Origin: JBBATK01 sp044228285
Lineage (GTDB): Bacteria > Bacteroidota > Ignavibacteria > Kapaibacteriales > NICIL-2
Direction: 5' to 3'
NCBI GenBank assembly: GCA_044228285.1
Contig: JBGAVD010000006.1
Location: 1 to 64,000 of the forward strand
DNA length: 64,000 nt
Part shown: one piece after another, positions 55,344-63,683 of the stretch
How the letters are laid out: each line of letters starts with the position of its first letter
Position numbering within the stretch: position 1 is the first letter of the stretch
The notes under the pieces: generated by a model
Seen by the model: the letters and a program-made list of their open reading frames with translations, nothing else
Told to the model about the DNA's origin: nothing
Database searches by the model: none
Program-made: the position numbers and the translations under genes

Positions 55344-55365
55344 TAAGAGATAAGCTAGTCTCTTA
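55344..55365. promoter_or_regulatory. Inverted-repeat operator 1 upstream of the nos cytochrome gene
   Basis: TAAGAGA-N8-TCTCTTA is a perfect 7-bp inverted repeat, 22 bp in total, with its centre at 55354.5. It lies 15 bp after the regulator's stop and about 93 bp before the cytochrome start. The dyad length suits a dimeric Rrf2 protein. Confidence 0.7.
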
Positions 55366-55416
55366 TAGCCTAACGACAGCTAGTTTGCACCAAAAGAAGC
55401 TAAAATTCAATACTAA

Positions 55417-55438
55417 TAAGCGATAATCTACTCTCTTA
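55417..55438. promoter_or_regulatory. Inverted-repeat operator 2 upstream of the nos cytochrome gene
   Basis: TAAGCGA-N8-TCTCTTA has the same 22-bp layout as operator 1, with one mismatch in the left arm, flanked by A and T that extend the dyad by one pair. The two centres are 73 bp apart, about seven helical turns. It ends 19 bp before the cytochrome start, where bound protein would block initiation. Confidence 0.7.
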
Positions 55439-55457
55439 TCTCACTATGGAGAACTTT

Positions 55458-55991
55458 ATGACACAATTCTCGAGAATTCTGGATAGCTCTAGAGCGAACA
55501 TCACTGCTATCCTTCTGGGCACAGTACTGTGCTTTGGAATGATTTCCTGTTCAAAAAACGAGGGTTCCGAAGCCAAGAAAACGGCGGATGCTGCTGCGCC
55601 TGCTCCTGGACAGGTACTCAAAGAAAAGCCACAGTACTACAAGATCAAGGAAGTGGCGCTTGAGCCAACTCCGAATGTTGCATTGGCAGACAAAGGACAA
55701 AAAATCTTTGAAACCACCTGTACGAGTTGTCATGTGTACGACAAGCGTTACGTGGGACCAGCTCTGGGTGGTGTGACGCATCGTCGTCCCCCTGAGTATG
55801 TCATGAACATGATTCTCGATACCGACGTGATGGTTGAAAACGACGACACTGTTCGCTGTCTGCTTCAAACCTACATGCTCAAAATGCCGAACATGAATGT
55901 CAACGAAGATGATGCCCGCAACGTGCTTGAGCACTTGCGTCGCGTAGGATTGAAGTATGACGGCAACAATGTGAAGACAGCTGCGAAGTAA
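55458..55991 (+). CDS. c-type cytochrome lipoprotein of the nos cluster
   Basis: The ATG at 55458 (MTQFSRILDSSRANITAILL) gives 177 residues; an ATG at 55446 adds four. The signal ends in GMISC, a lipobox, followed by an Ala-rich tether. One haem site, CTSCH, is in KIFETTCTSCHVYDKRYVG, and the axial methionine is probably in LKMPNMNVNED. This is a monohaem cytochrome domain of the type placed next to clade II nosZ genes, where it passes electrons to NosZ in the periplasm. Two operators lie directly upstream, and nosZ starts 103 bp downstream. Confidence 0.92.
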   Translation: MTQFSRILDSSRANITAILLGTVLCFGMISCSKNEGSEAKKTADAAAPAPGQVLKEKPQYYKIKEVALEPTPNVALADKGQKIFETTCTSCHVYDKRYVGPALGGVTHRRPPEYVMNMILDTDVMVENDDTVRCLLQTYMLKMPNMNVNEDDARNVLEHLRRVGLKYDGNNVKTAAK

Positions 55992-56094
55992 GAACAGCTT
56001 TGAACTCAACTGAGTTGCTCTGCGCCTGTGCTCTGCAAGCCGCTCAATTGGAAGAACAAACAACTAATCAACTACCTTTTTAATAGGAGTACTT

Positions 56095-58068
56095 ATGAAA
56101 CGATTACTCTATTTCGGTTTAGGTCTAGCCACGATCATCGGTCTAGCACTCAGTTTTAATGGATGTCCTTCCTCAAGCAAAGCTGCGGTGACAGATGGCG
56201 ATGCCGCATCACGCGTCTTCGTTCCACCTGGAAAGCATGATGAAGTGTACCTCTTTACTTCTGGCGGCTTCAGCGGACAAGTAGCAGTCTATGGTATACC
56301 AAGCGGGCGCTTGTTCCGCAACATCCCTGTCTTCGCGCAAGATCCAGAAAAGGGTTATGGATACTCTGAAGAGTCTCGCCCAATGCTGAACACCTCTCAC
56401 GGCTTTGTGCCGTGGGACGATCAACACCACTTGCAGCTGAGTCGTACGGATGGCAATGACGATGGACGTTGGCTGTTTGCAAATGCGAACAACACGCCAC
56501 GCATAGCCCGAATCGATTTGAAGACCTTTCGCACAGCGGAGATTATCGAACTACCAAACACTGGTGGAAACCACGGTTCTCCCTACACAACACAAGGCAC
56601 TGAGTATGTAGTATCTGCCTCACGCTTTTCTGTTCCCGATGAAAGCAATGCAGATGTTGCCATTGAAACCTACAAGCAAAACTTCCGCGGCCGCGCTTCC
56701 TTCGTGAAGGTCGACCCACAGAGCGGTCAGATGTCGCTTGGCTTCCAAGTCAACCTCCCTCCTTTCAACTTTGACCTTGCTAGTGCAGGTAAAGACAAGT
56801 CGCACGGCTGGATGTTCTGGACCTGCTACAACTCCGAACAAGCAAACACCTTGTTAGAAGTGAATGCAAGTCAGAACGACAAAGACTTCATCGTTGCGAT
56901 CAACTGGAAGAAAGCAGAAGAGTATCTGGCACAAGGCAAAGCCAAGAAGGTTGCCTGTGAGTATGCACATAACAACTACAGTGAAGAGACCCATTCTGCG
57001 ACCTCGGTCATCGAGACCAGTTCGTTGCAGTTAGATCCAAAGGATTGTCCAGGCATGGTCTACCTCATCCCAACTCCTAAGTCCCCACACGGCTGCGATG
57101 TAGATCCTACTGGTGAGTTCATCTGCGCCGGCGGAAAGCTTGCAACGGTCATTCCAGTGTACTCGTACACGAAGTTCGCAAAGGCTATTGAGAACAAAGA
57201 CTTTGCCGGTGAGTTCAATGGCATTCCTATAGTCAAGTATGAAAGCGCTCTTGCGGGCGAAGTAAAGAAGCCAGGCTTAGGACCATTGCACACCGAGTTT
57301 GATGGAAAGGGTTTTGCGTACACCTCACACTTCGTCAGCTCAGAAGTAGTGAAGTGGTCATTGAAAGACTTTAGTGTAGTGGACCGTCAACCAACCTACT
57401 ACTCAATTGGACACTTGTGTGTTGTGGGTGGCGACAACAAAAACCCAATGGGCAAGTACCTAGTAGCAATGAACAAGATCACCAAGGATCGTTATCTACC
57501 AACAGGTCCAGAACTCTGTCAGTCAGCACAACTCTTCGATATCAGCGGTGATAAAATGAAGTTGCTTCTTGACTTCCCTACAATTGGCGAGCCTCACTAT
57601 GCGCAGATGTGTCCGGCAACACTGCTCGAAAAGAACTCCGTCAAGAGTTTCAAACTCACGGCAAACAAGCATCCCTATGCTTCGATGGGAGAGAAAGATG
57701 CACGCGCTGAGCGCAAGGGTAATGAGGTGCACATCTATATGACATCCATTCGTTCACACTTTAAGCCTGATAATGTTGAGGGCGTACGCGTAGGCGATGT
57801 TGTGTACTTCCACGTCACAAATCTTGAGCAGGACTGGGATGTACCGCACGGTTTTGCAATCAAGGGAGCAGATAACGCTGAGCTCTTGATCATGCCTGGC
57901 GAAACACAAACGCTCAAGTGGATACCAAAGACTGCAGGAGTGCAGCCATTCTATTGCACTGACTTCTGCTCTGCTCTTCACCAAGAAATGCAAGGCTATA
58001 TCCGTGTGTCTCCCGCCGGATCAAGTCTGCAGTTGTCCACCGGCTCAGCGCCGAAGTTGGAACAATAA
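56095..58068 (+). CDS. nosZ: Nitrous-oxide reductase, clade II
   Basis: The enzyme reduces N2O to N2 in the periplasm. Its 657 residues start with MKRLLYFGLGLATIIGLAL, a Sec-type rather than Tat signal, as in clade II; SFNGC may be a relaxed lipobox. CuZ ligand regions are visible: QHHLQLSRTDGNDDGRWLFA (H111, H112), GGNHGSPYTT, SPHGCDVDPTGEF, GPLHTEFDGKG and GEPHYAQM. The C-terminal cupredoxin has the CuA site C621-TDF-C625-SAL-H629-QE-M632 with an upstream histidine at H585 (VPHGFAI). The accessory genes nosL, nosD, nosF and nosY follow. All key copper ligands appear present, so it should be functional. Confidence 0.97.
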   Translation: MKRLLYFGLGLATIIGLALSFNGCPSSSKAAVTDGDAASRVFVPPGKHDEVYLFTSGGFSGQVAVYGIPSGRLFRNIPVFAQDPEKGYGYSEESRPMLNTSHGFVPWDDQHHLQLSRTDGNDDGRWLFANANNTPRIARIDLKTFRTAEIIELPNTGGNHGSPYTTQGTEYVVSASRFSVPDESNADVAIETYKQNFRGRASFVKVDPQSGQMSLGFQVNLPPFNFDLASAGKDKSHGWMFWTCYNSEQANTLLEVNASQNDKDFIVAINWKKAEEYLAQGKAKKVACEYAHNNYSEETHSATSVIETSSLQLDPKDCPGMVYLIPTPKSPHGCDVDPTGEFICAGGKLATVIPVYSYTKFAKAIENKDFAGEFNGIPIVKYESALAGEVKKPGLGPLHTEFDGKGFAYTSHFVSSEVVKWSLKDFSVVDRQPTYYSIGHLCVVGGDNKNPMGKYLVAMNKITKDRYLPTGPELCQSAQLFDISGDKMKLLLDFPTIGEPHYAQMCPATLLEKNSVKSFKLTANKHPYASMGEKDARAERKGNEVHIYMTSIRSHFKPDNVEGVRVGDVVYFHVTNLEQDWDVPHGFAIKGADNAELLIMPGETQTLKWIPKTAGVQPFYCTDFCSALHQEMQGYIRVSPAGSSLQLSTGSAPKLEQ

Positions 58069-58080
58069 TCCGCAATCTGG

Positions 58081-58114
58081 GAAAGAGACGCGAGGTGAAT
58101 AGCGCGTCTCTTTC
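58081..58114 (+). promoter_or_regulatory. Strong hairpin between nosZ and nosL
   Basis: GAAAGAGACGCG (58081-58092) and CGCGTCTCTTTC (58103-58114) form a perfect 12-bp stem with a 10-nt loop, 13 bp after the nosZ stop. Only a short pyrimidine stretch follows, so partial termination or 3' protection of the nosZ message is more likely than complete termination. Confidence 0.7.
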
Positions 58115-58182
58115 TCCTCTGCGGAGAATCAACAATGTGGCACACTGCCCCAACTCACTTTATTCGAACGATTGGAACGCTC

Positions 58183-59253
58183 ATGAACGCATTACATAGA
58201 ATCATGGTCGCCATCAGTGCACTGCTCCTGGTTTCGTTGTATTTCCTGCCCTTGTGGGAAATAGCGCTTGAAGCTCCGCAGTATCCTGAGGGCCTGGGTC
58301 TTAGCATCCACATCAATACGGTTGTGGGTCATGAAGAACAAGACCTTGAGAGTATCAATAACCTTAATCACTATATCGGAATGAAACGTATCGAACCAGA
58401 TAGCATTCCAGAATTGAAGTACATGCCAATGATTGTTGCGGCACTGATTGGGCTTGGATTGTTAGTAGCTGTACTCGGCAAACGATGGATGCTTCTGACG
58501 TGGATTCTCCTCTTCAGTTTGCTCGGAATCGTTGGTATGATTGACTTCTACAACTGGGAGTATGACTACGGACACAATCTCAATCCGCATGCGGCGATCA
58601 ACATTCCCGACATGACCTATCAACCACCGCTCATTGGAGGCAAGCAGTTACTGAACTTTCATGCGATGTCATTGCCTGGAGTTGGTGGATATCTTATGGG
58701 ACTCTCCTTGCTCCTTGCTTCTATCGTGTGGTGGATTTCATCGCCTCGACGTCGTACTCCATCGACAAGTGATACTAATACACGCGGCGGCTTCGCCGCA
58801 CGAGCCTCCAGCGTTGTGCCAGTCCTCCTGCTGGCTTCGGGCCTTCTCTTCAACGCCTGTTCAGACAAGCCAGAGGCCATTGCCTTCGGCAAAGACGAAT
58901 GTGCCAACTGTAAAATGTCCATCAGCGATCAACGCTTCGGTGCTGTGTTGGTGACCAAGAAAAGTAAGAACTACAAGTTCGATAGTATTGAATGTATGCT
59001 TGGATTCTTGCAAGACAAAAAGCTCGAAGAAGCAGAAGTAGCAACGGAGTGGGTTGTTGATTTCATGCAACCCGGCAACCTCGTTCCTGCTCGCAAAGCT
59101 TGGTACTTGAAATCTGAAAAAGTGCCTAGTCCAATGGGTCTTGACCTCAGCGCGTACAGCTCTAAAGAGAGCTATGAACAAGCTCATGCAAACAACGGTG
59201 GCGATCTCTATTACTTCGATAGTGTTCGCTTGCTCGTTGCCAAAGAATGGTGA
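58183..59253 (+). CDS. nosL: Fusion of a four-helix membrane domain with NosL copper chaperone lipoprotein
   Basis: From the ATG at 58183 (MNALHRIMVAISALLLVSLY) the protein has 356 residues; 58135 is an alternative start. The first 190 residues hold about four membrane helices (IVAALIGLGLLVAVLG, LLTWILLFSLLGIVGMIDF, LMGLSLLLASIVWWI) with loop motifs such as FYNWEYDYGHNLNPHA. A second hydrophobic segment (VPVLLLASGLLFNAC) looks like an internal lipobox. Then comes NosL: GKDECANCKMSISDQRFGAV with C-x2-C-x-M, SIECMLGFL and AWYLKSEKVPSPMG. NosL supplies copper for NosZ assembly. In many organisms NosL is a separate lipoprotein, so the fusion is notable. Confidence 0.9.
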   Translation: MNALHRIMVAISALLLVSLYFLPLWEIALEAPQYPEGLGLSIHINTVVGHEEQDLESINNLNHYIGMKRIEPDSIPELKYMPMIVAALIGLGLLVAVLGKRWMLLTWILLFSLLGIVGMIDFYNWEYDYGHNLNPHAAINIPDMTYQPPLIGGKQLLNFHAMSLPGVGGYLMGLSLLLASIVWWISSPRRRTPSTSDTNTRGGFAARASSVVPVLLLASGLLFNACSDKPEAIAFGKDECANCKMSISDQRFGAVLVTKKSKNYKFDSIECMLGFLQDKKLEEAEVATEWVVDFMQPGNLVPARKAWYLKSEKVPSPMGLDLSAYSSKESYEQAHANNGGDLYYFDSVRLLVAKEW

Positions 59254-59402
59254 TCACATCCTGATCAGCAAGCGCTCCGTCACGGCGGAGCACTTCATGC
59301 TCAAGAATGTTGTTGTGTGCGTTGATCCCTTCATGGAGCAGACGCATTCAGTTCAGATTGTTTTTACACCTTGGCTAACCACCGACAATCAATCGCAAAG
59401 CA

Positions 59403-60644
59403 ATGAAAGGTTTATCTGTTCTCGTCCTTAGCACCCTGTTCATCTGCAACCTGCTTCAGGCAGCGCGCATTGATGTCTATCCAGACCCGCATTCACCCTT
59501 GCATAGAGCTATCAGCAGTGCACAGTCTGGTGATGAGTTGTTGGTGCATGCGGGTGTGTATTCGGAAGGACAAATCATCATCGACAAAGCACTGAGTTTG
59601 CGCGCAGTTGGCGAGGCGATACTTGATGGTGCTGATACTTGTGAGATCGTTGTGATCAAGTCGAACGATGTGCTGATCAGCGGCTTCACCATTCGCAATA
59701 CAGGCAACTCCTACATCTATGAGCGCGCTGGTATCCGTTTACAGTTTGCCCAGAGATGCACTATTGAGCACAACCGCATACTCAACGCCAGCTATGGCAT
59801 CTACTCTGGGAAGTGTCAGAAGAATACGATACGCCACAACTACATACGAAGTAACGCCCAGAGCGAAAGTGCTTCTGGGAATGGAATTCATTGTTGGTAT
59901 TGTCAGGACTATGTGATCGACCAAAACATCATCGACCAGCATCGCGATGGCGTTTACCTCGAGTTCACAACCGGTACAACTGTACTGCACAATGAGAGCA
60001 GAAACAACATGCGCTATGGATTGCACTTCATGTTCTCACATCACAATGCCTATCAATACAATCACTTTCACCACAATGGTTCGGGTGTGGCAGTGATGTA
60101 CACGCACGACATTGAAATGACGCACAACGTGTTCGAGTTCAATCAAGGTGATGCGAGCTATGGTCTTCTTTTGAAAGAGATCACCCATGGCACTATTTGT
60201 TACAATACCTTCAACACGAACACTGCAGCGATCTATGCTGAAAGCGGAGGCTCCATGACCATTCATCATAATAGCTTTCGTTCGAATGGCTGGGCAATGC
60301 GACTCATGGCAAACTCGACAGACAACACCATCGACTCCAACAACTTCAATTCAAACAGTTTCGACGTCGCCACGAACAACTATGCGGCCTACAGTACCTT
60401 TCATGGTAACTATTGGGACAAGTACACCGGCTATGACATTGACAAGAATGGAATCGGCGATGTGCCCTTCCGACCTGTGCGCTTCTTCTCGACCATCGTT
60501 GAACAGAACTCACCCGCAATGCTCTTGCTACATAGCTTCTTTGTGTCGTTACTAGATCTTGCTGAAGCCATTTTTCCAACGGTGACACCTGCTGCCATGC
60601 AGGATGACGCACCGAGTATGAAACCAATACATCTGGGCTCATGA
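59403..60644 (+). CDS. nosD: NosD, periplasmic copper-site maturation protein
   Basis: The 413-residue protein has a Sec signal (MKGLSVLVLSTLFICNLLQA) and a parallel beta-helix of PbH1/CASH repeats (IVVIKSNDVLISGFTIRNTG, YGLHFMFSHHNAYQYNHF, YAESGGSMTIHHNSFRSN). The ending with WDKYTGYDIDKNGIGDVPFR is diagnostic of NosD. It works with NosF and NosY to deliver sulfur or otherwise mature the CuZ site of NosZ. The stop overlaps the nosF start by 4 bp (ATGA). The 149 bp between nosL and nosD contain no gene. Confidence 0.95.
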   Translation: MKGLSVLVLSTLFICNLLQAARIDVYPDPHSPLHRAISSAQSGDELLVHAGVYSEGQIIIDKALSLRAVGEAILDGADTCEIVVIKSNDVLISGFTIRNTGNSYIYERAGIRLQFAQRCTIEHNRILNASYGIYSGKCQKNTIRHNYIRSNAQSESASGNGIHCWYCQDYVIDQNIIDQHRDGVYLEFTTGTTVLHNESRNNMRYGLHFMFSHHNAYQYNHFHHNGSGVAVMYTHDIEMTHNVFEFNQGDASYGLLLKEITHGTICYNTFNTNTAAIYAESGGSMTIHHNSFRSNGWAMRLMANSTDNTIDSNNFNSNSFDVATNNYAAYSTFHGNYWDKYTGYDIDKNGIGDVPFRPVRFFSTIVEQNSPAMLLLHSFFVSLLDLAEAIFPTVTPAAMQDDAPSMKPIHLGS

Positions 60645-61363
60645 TACATCTCCACCATCTACACAAGAGTTATGGACGTCTTCAGGTGTTGAAAGACCTA
60701 AGTATTCGTTTTCAGCACGGTCGTACCACCGCGCTGCTAGGACCAAACGGCTCCGGCAAAACAACGTTGATTAAAACTGTATTGGGCTTGGTGCAGGCAG
60801 AGTCGGGCATGGTAGAGGTTGCTCATCAGGATGTGCGATCGAGCCATCTCTATCGATCTCAGATTGGTTATATGCCACAGATAGCGCGCTATCCCGACAA
60901 TCTGAGTGTACAGGAAGTTCTGGCAATGATAGCAGACTTGCGTGACGAGAAAGCAGCTCGTTTGGAAGAGCTTATCGACGTGTTTGAACTTAGGCCGCAT
61001 ATGACAAAGAGTATGAAGTCGCTCAGTGGTGGCACACGACAAAAAGTGAGTGCCGTCGCAGCAATGATGTTCGACGTTCCGATTCTCATTCTTGATGAGC
61101 CGACGGCGGGTTTGGATCCACTTATGGCACGTCGTCTGAAGGATCTCATCATCCACGAGAAGCAACGCGAACGCACGATACTTCTCACAACGCACATTTT
61201 GGCGGAGATCGAAGAGTTGGCCGACGACATAGCCTTCATCCTTGAAGGTTCCCTACTCTTTCACGGCTCGAAGGCAGAACTGTTAGAGCAAACAAAGCAA
61301 CTCAACTTTGAGCATGCAGTGGCATCACTTCAGCACCAGGCTTCACTACGGAGGGCGGCATGA
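60641..61363 (+). CDS. nosF: NosF, ABC transporter ATPase
   Basis: The 240-residue nucleotide-binding subunit has Walker A GPNGSGKTTLIKTVLG, Q-loop IGYMPQIARYPDNLSV, signature SLSGGTRQKVSAVAAMMF, Walker B ILILDEPTAGLDPLMARRLK and switch histidine TILLTTHILAEIEEL. It forms a transporter with NosY for NosZ copper-site assembly. It overlaps nosD and nosY by 4 bp on each side, showing translational coupling of nosDFY. Confidence 0.96.
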   Translation: MIHLHHLHKSYGRLQVLKDLSIRFQHGRTTALLGPNGSGKTTLIKTVLGLVQAESGMVEVAHQDVRSSHLYRSQIGYMPQIARYPDNLSVQEVLAMIADLRDEKAARLEELIDVFELRPHMTKSMKSLSGGTRQKVSAVAAMMFDVPILILDEPTAGLDPLMARRLKDLIIHEKQRERTILLTTHILAEIEELADDIAFILEGSLLFHGSKAELLEQTKQLNFEHAVASLQHQASLRRAA

Positions 61364-62220
61364 ACACAAGTAGCGTTAGTCTGTCATTGAGCATTCTTCA
61401 CAAGCATACAGCAGACATGAAACATTCGAAGGATACTCTCGATACCTTATTAAAACTTGAATTGCGCAATGCACTGCGCAACAAGTGGGTCATAGTGTAC
61501 TTTCTTTTCTTCATGGTCTTGAGTGAAGGATTATTTCGCTTCACGGGCATGGCCGACAAAGTGTTTGTCACACTCATGAGCGTCATGATCGTGGTCACCC
61601 CGCTCATCAGCATCATGTTTAGCGTGATGCAGGTATACAATGCACGCGAGTTTACCGAGATGCTTCTTTCGCAGCCTGTGCATCGCAGCACCGTCTTCGC
61701 TTCCTCCTTCTTGTCAACTTTTCTTCCTCTTGCACTCTGCTTCTGTGTTGGCGCTGGTGTGCCACTGGTGTTGCACTCCATTGGCGACACAGAACTCATG
61801 AAACGCACCATGCTTTTGCTCATCAACGGCGCCCTCTTGAGCTGCTCCTTCTCTGCGATTGCTTTTGCCATCGCCACCAGAGTCGATGAACGTGCAAAGG
61901 GTTTTGGAACAGCGCTTATGGTATGGTTCTTCTGCTCAGTCGTGTACGACGGACTTTTCCTTTTCGCACTCTTTGCATTTAGTGACTATCCAACAGAACG
62001 CTTTGCGTTGATCATGAGCTTTCTTAATCCCATCGACTTATCGCGCATCATGTTGTCGTTGGTTCTGGACCAGTCAGCTCTCATGGGTTACACTGGCGCG
62101 ATCTACAAACAGTTCTTCGGTTCATGGCAAGGGATGAGTTTAGCACTTGGTGTTCTTGTGATTTGGGCGGTCGTACCTGTGCTTATAGCTCGTCGCACCT
62201 TCTTGCGTAAGGACTTCTAA
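61360..62220 (+). CDS. nosY: NosY, ABC transporter permease
   Basis: The 286-residue protein has six membrane helices (WVIVYFLFFMVLSEGLFRF, VFVTLMSVMIVVTPLISIMF, LCFCVGAGVPLVLHSIG, LLINGALLSCSFSAIAFAIA, LMVWFFCSVVYDGLFLFALF, LALGVLVIWAVVPVLIA), the ABC-2 permease layout of NosY. AREFTEMLLSQPVHRSTVF is the conserved cytoplasmic loop that contacts NosF. The ATG at 61360 overlaps the nosF stop by 4 bp; an ATG at 61417 (MKHSKDTLDTLLKLELRNAL) is an alternative that removes an odd leader. Confidence 0.94.
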   Translation: MNTSSVSLSLSILHKHTADMKHSKDTLDTLLKLELRNALRNKWVIVYFLFFMVLSEGLFRFTGMADKVFVTLMSVMIVVTPLISIMFSVMQVYNAREFTEMLLSQPVHRSTVFASSFLSTFLPLALCFCVGAGVPLVLHSIGDTELMKRTMLLLINGALLSCSFSAIAFAIATRVDERAKGFGTALMVWFFCSVVYDGLFLFALFAFSDYPTERFALIMSFLNPIDLSRIMLSLVLDQSALMGYTGAIYKQFFGSWQGMSLALGVLVIWAVVPVLIARRTFLRKDF

Positions 62221-62283
62221 TGAAGTGGCTGGCTAACAGCTACATCAGATACACTTGAATGAGTATTGCAACTCAACACACAC

Positions 62284-63558
62284 ATGAACAGGCATAACAC
62301 AGGAGAATCGTTACGAGGCAAACTGCGTGATACGCTCTCACAAAAGGTAGAAGCTTACCGTGTTCTTTTTGCTTTGGGTGGCTTGCACGCGATCATTGGA
62401 GCTGGGGTATGGGTTCTCTCGTTCTTCGATCTCATTAGTAGTCCCATACTCGTACACCCCTACATGATGAGTGGCGGCTTCTTACTGAGCTTTGCCTTTG
62501 GATTCTTGTGGACAGCAGTTCCTCGCTTCACTCAAAGTCGAATGCCCTCATTAGCGGAACTGATCCCCCTCGTCCTCAGCGGCATAGCAACTCTTGTTGC
62601 AGAGCTCTGTATGCGTGCAGATTGGCTTCTCTTCTTCTTGCTCAGCAGTAGCCTCATCTCCCTTCGATTTCTCGCGTCTCGATATCTCGAGCGCAAACAA
62701 GATCCTCCAGAGTCATTTCTCTTCGTGGGAGTAGCCTTGATCGTGGGTACTGCATCTTTGGCTGTTCTCTGGATCTCGAACTTTGTCAGCATAGAACCAA
62801 CTCTCTTCAGCTTTGCTCGCTCCTTCTTCCTCAAGGGCTTTATGCTCTTTCTGGTACTAGGCGTAGGCTTTCGTTTAATACCAGCCATCCTCGGCGTAAA
62901 TGCGCCGCAGAAGATGGAAGTGATGAGCGTGGATGGCGTTCTTGCAGAGCTTCGCAAGAAGCAGAGAGGAACGCTCTGGCAGAACAGGGCGCTCATAGTC
63001 GCGGTTCTGCTCGCCTTTGCACTTGAGAGTCTATCCTACATTCGACTGAGTGCTGCACTCTTAGCAGCTGCGATGCTCTGGTCTGGTCTGCGCGGTTTTC
63101 ACTTCTATCGCGTTCCATCGTGGTCCAATCCATTTGCACTGATTGTCTGGCTCTCCGTGTTGAGTGTACTTCTCACACCACTCCTCATCGTGCTTTTCCC
63201 TGAGCGTGCCGTGCATCTGTGGCACTTGTACTTCATTGGCGGATTGGGTTTGATGACCATCATGGTTTCGTTGCGAGTTAGTGTGTCGCATAGTGGTGTA
63301 GCCGTGGCACATGTAGAAGAGAAGAAACCATACATCAAGTGGATAGGGGCACTCCTTGTGCTATCGGCACTCACACGACTATCAGTGGCATGGTGGCCAG
63401 AAACACTGAGCTCGCACTATCTCTACGCCGCCAGTGTGTGGGTGATCGCACTGCTAATCTGGTTTCGTCACTTTCTGAGCTATACCATTCGAGCAGAGCA
63501 AAAGCGAAGAATGCTGCTTCGTGAAGCAGCATCTGTAGCGAGCGTTTCATCGACCTAG
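62284..63558 (+). CDS. NnrS-family membrane protein
   Basis: The protein has 424 residues from the ATG at 62284 (a TTG at 62266 adds six) and about twelve membrane helices. The family motif is HPYMMSGGFLLSFAFGFLWT, followed by AVPRFTQSRMPSLAEL. FLVLGVGFRLIPAILGV and the histidine-bearing ERAVHLWHLYFIGGLGLMTI follow later, as in NnrS. NnrS proteins are haem- and copper-containing membrane proteins that counter nitrosative stress and are usually controlled by NO-responsive regulators, which fits the Rrf2 regulator at the head of this locus. It lies 63 bp after nosY on the same strand. Confidence 0.85.
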   Translation: MNRHNTGESLRGKLRDTLSQKVEAYRVLFALGGLHAIIGAGVWVLSFFDLISSPILVHPYMMSGGFLLSFAFGFLWTAVPRFTQSRMPSLAELIPLVLSGIATLVAELCMRADWLLFFLLSSSLISLRFLASRYLERKQDPPESFLFVGVALIVGTASLAVLWISNFVSIEPTLFSFARSFFLKGFMLFLVLGVGFRLIPAILGVNAPQKMEVMSVDGVLAELRKKQRGTLWQNRALIVAVLLAFALESLSYIRLSAALLAAAMLWSGLRGFHFYRVPSWSNPFALIVWLSVLSVLLTPLLIVLFPERAVHLWHLYFIGGLGLMTIMVSLRVSVSHSGVAVAHVEEKKPYIKWIGALLVLSALTRLSVAWWPETLSSHYLYAASVWVIALLIWFRHFLSYTIRAEQKRRMLLREAASVASVSST

Positions 63559-63683
63559 CTACGAGGACCTAGACGCAACGAGCAAAGAGTCATTCATCAA
63601 CACAGAGTCACAATCACAAACACCGTCGTTCATTCACAATGCCTTGAGCATTCATTACCAACTCATCACTATTTGAGGTTAGC

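Noticed and set aside
59141..59431. 96-codon plus-strand frame between nosL and nosD
   Set aside because: It overlaps the nosL end and the nosD start in another frame and has no domain or signal peptide of its own at a plausible start.
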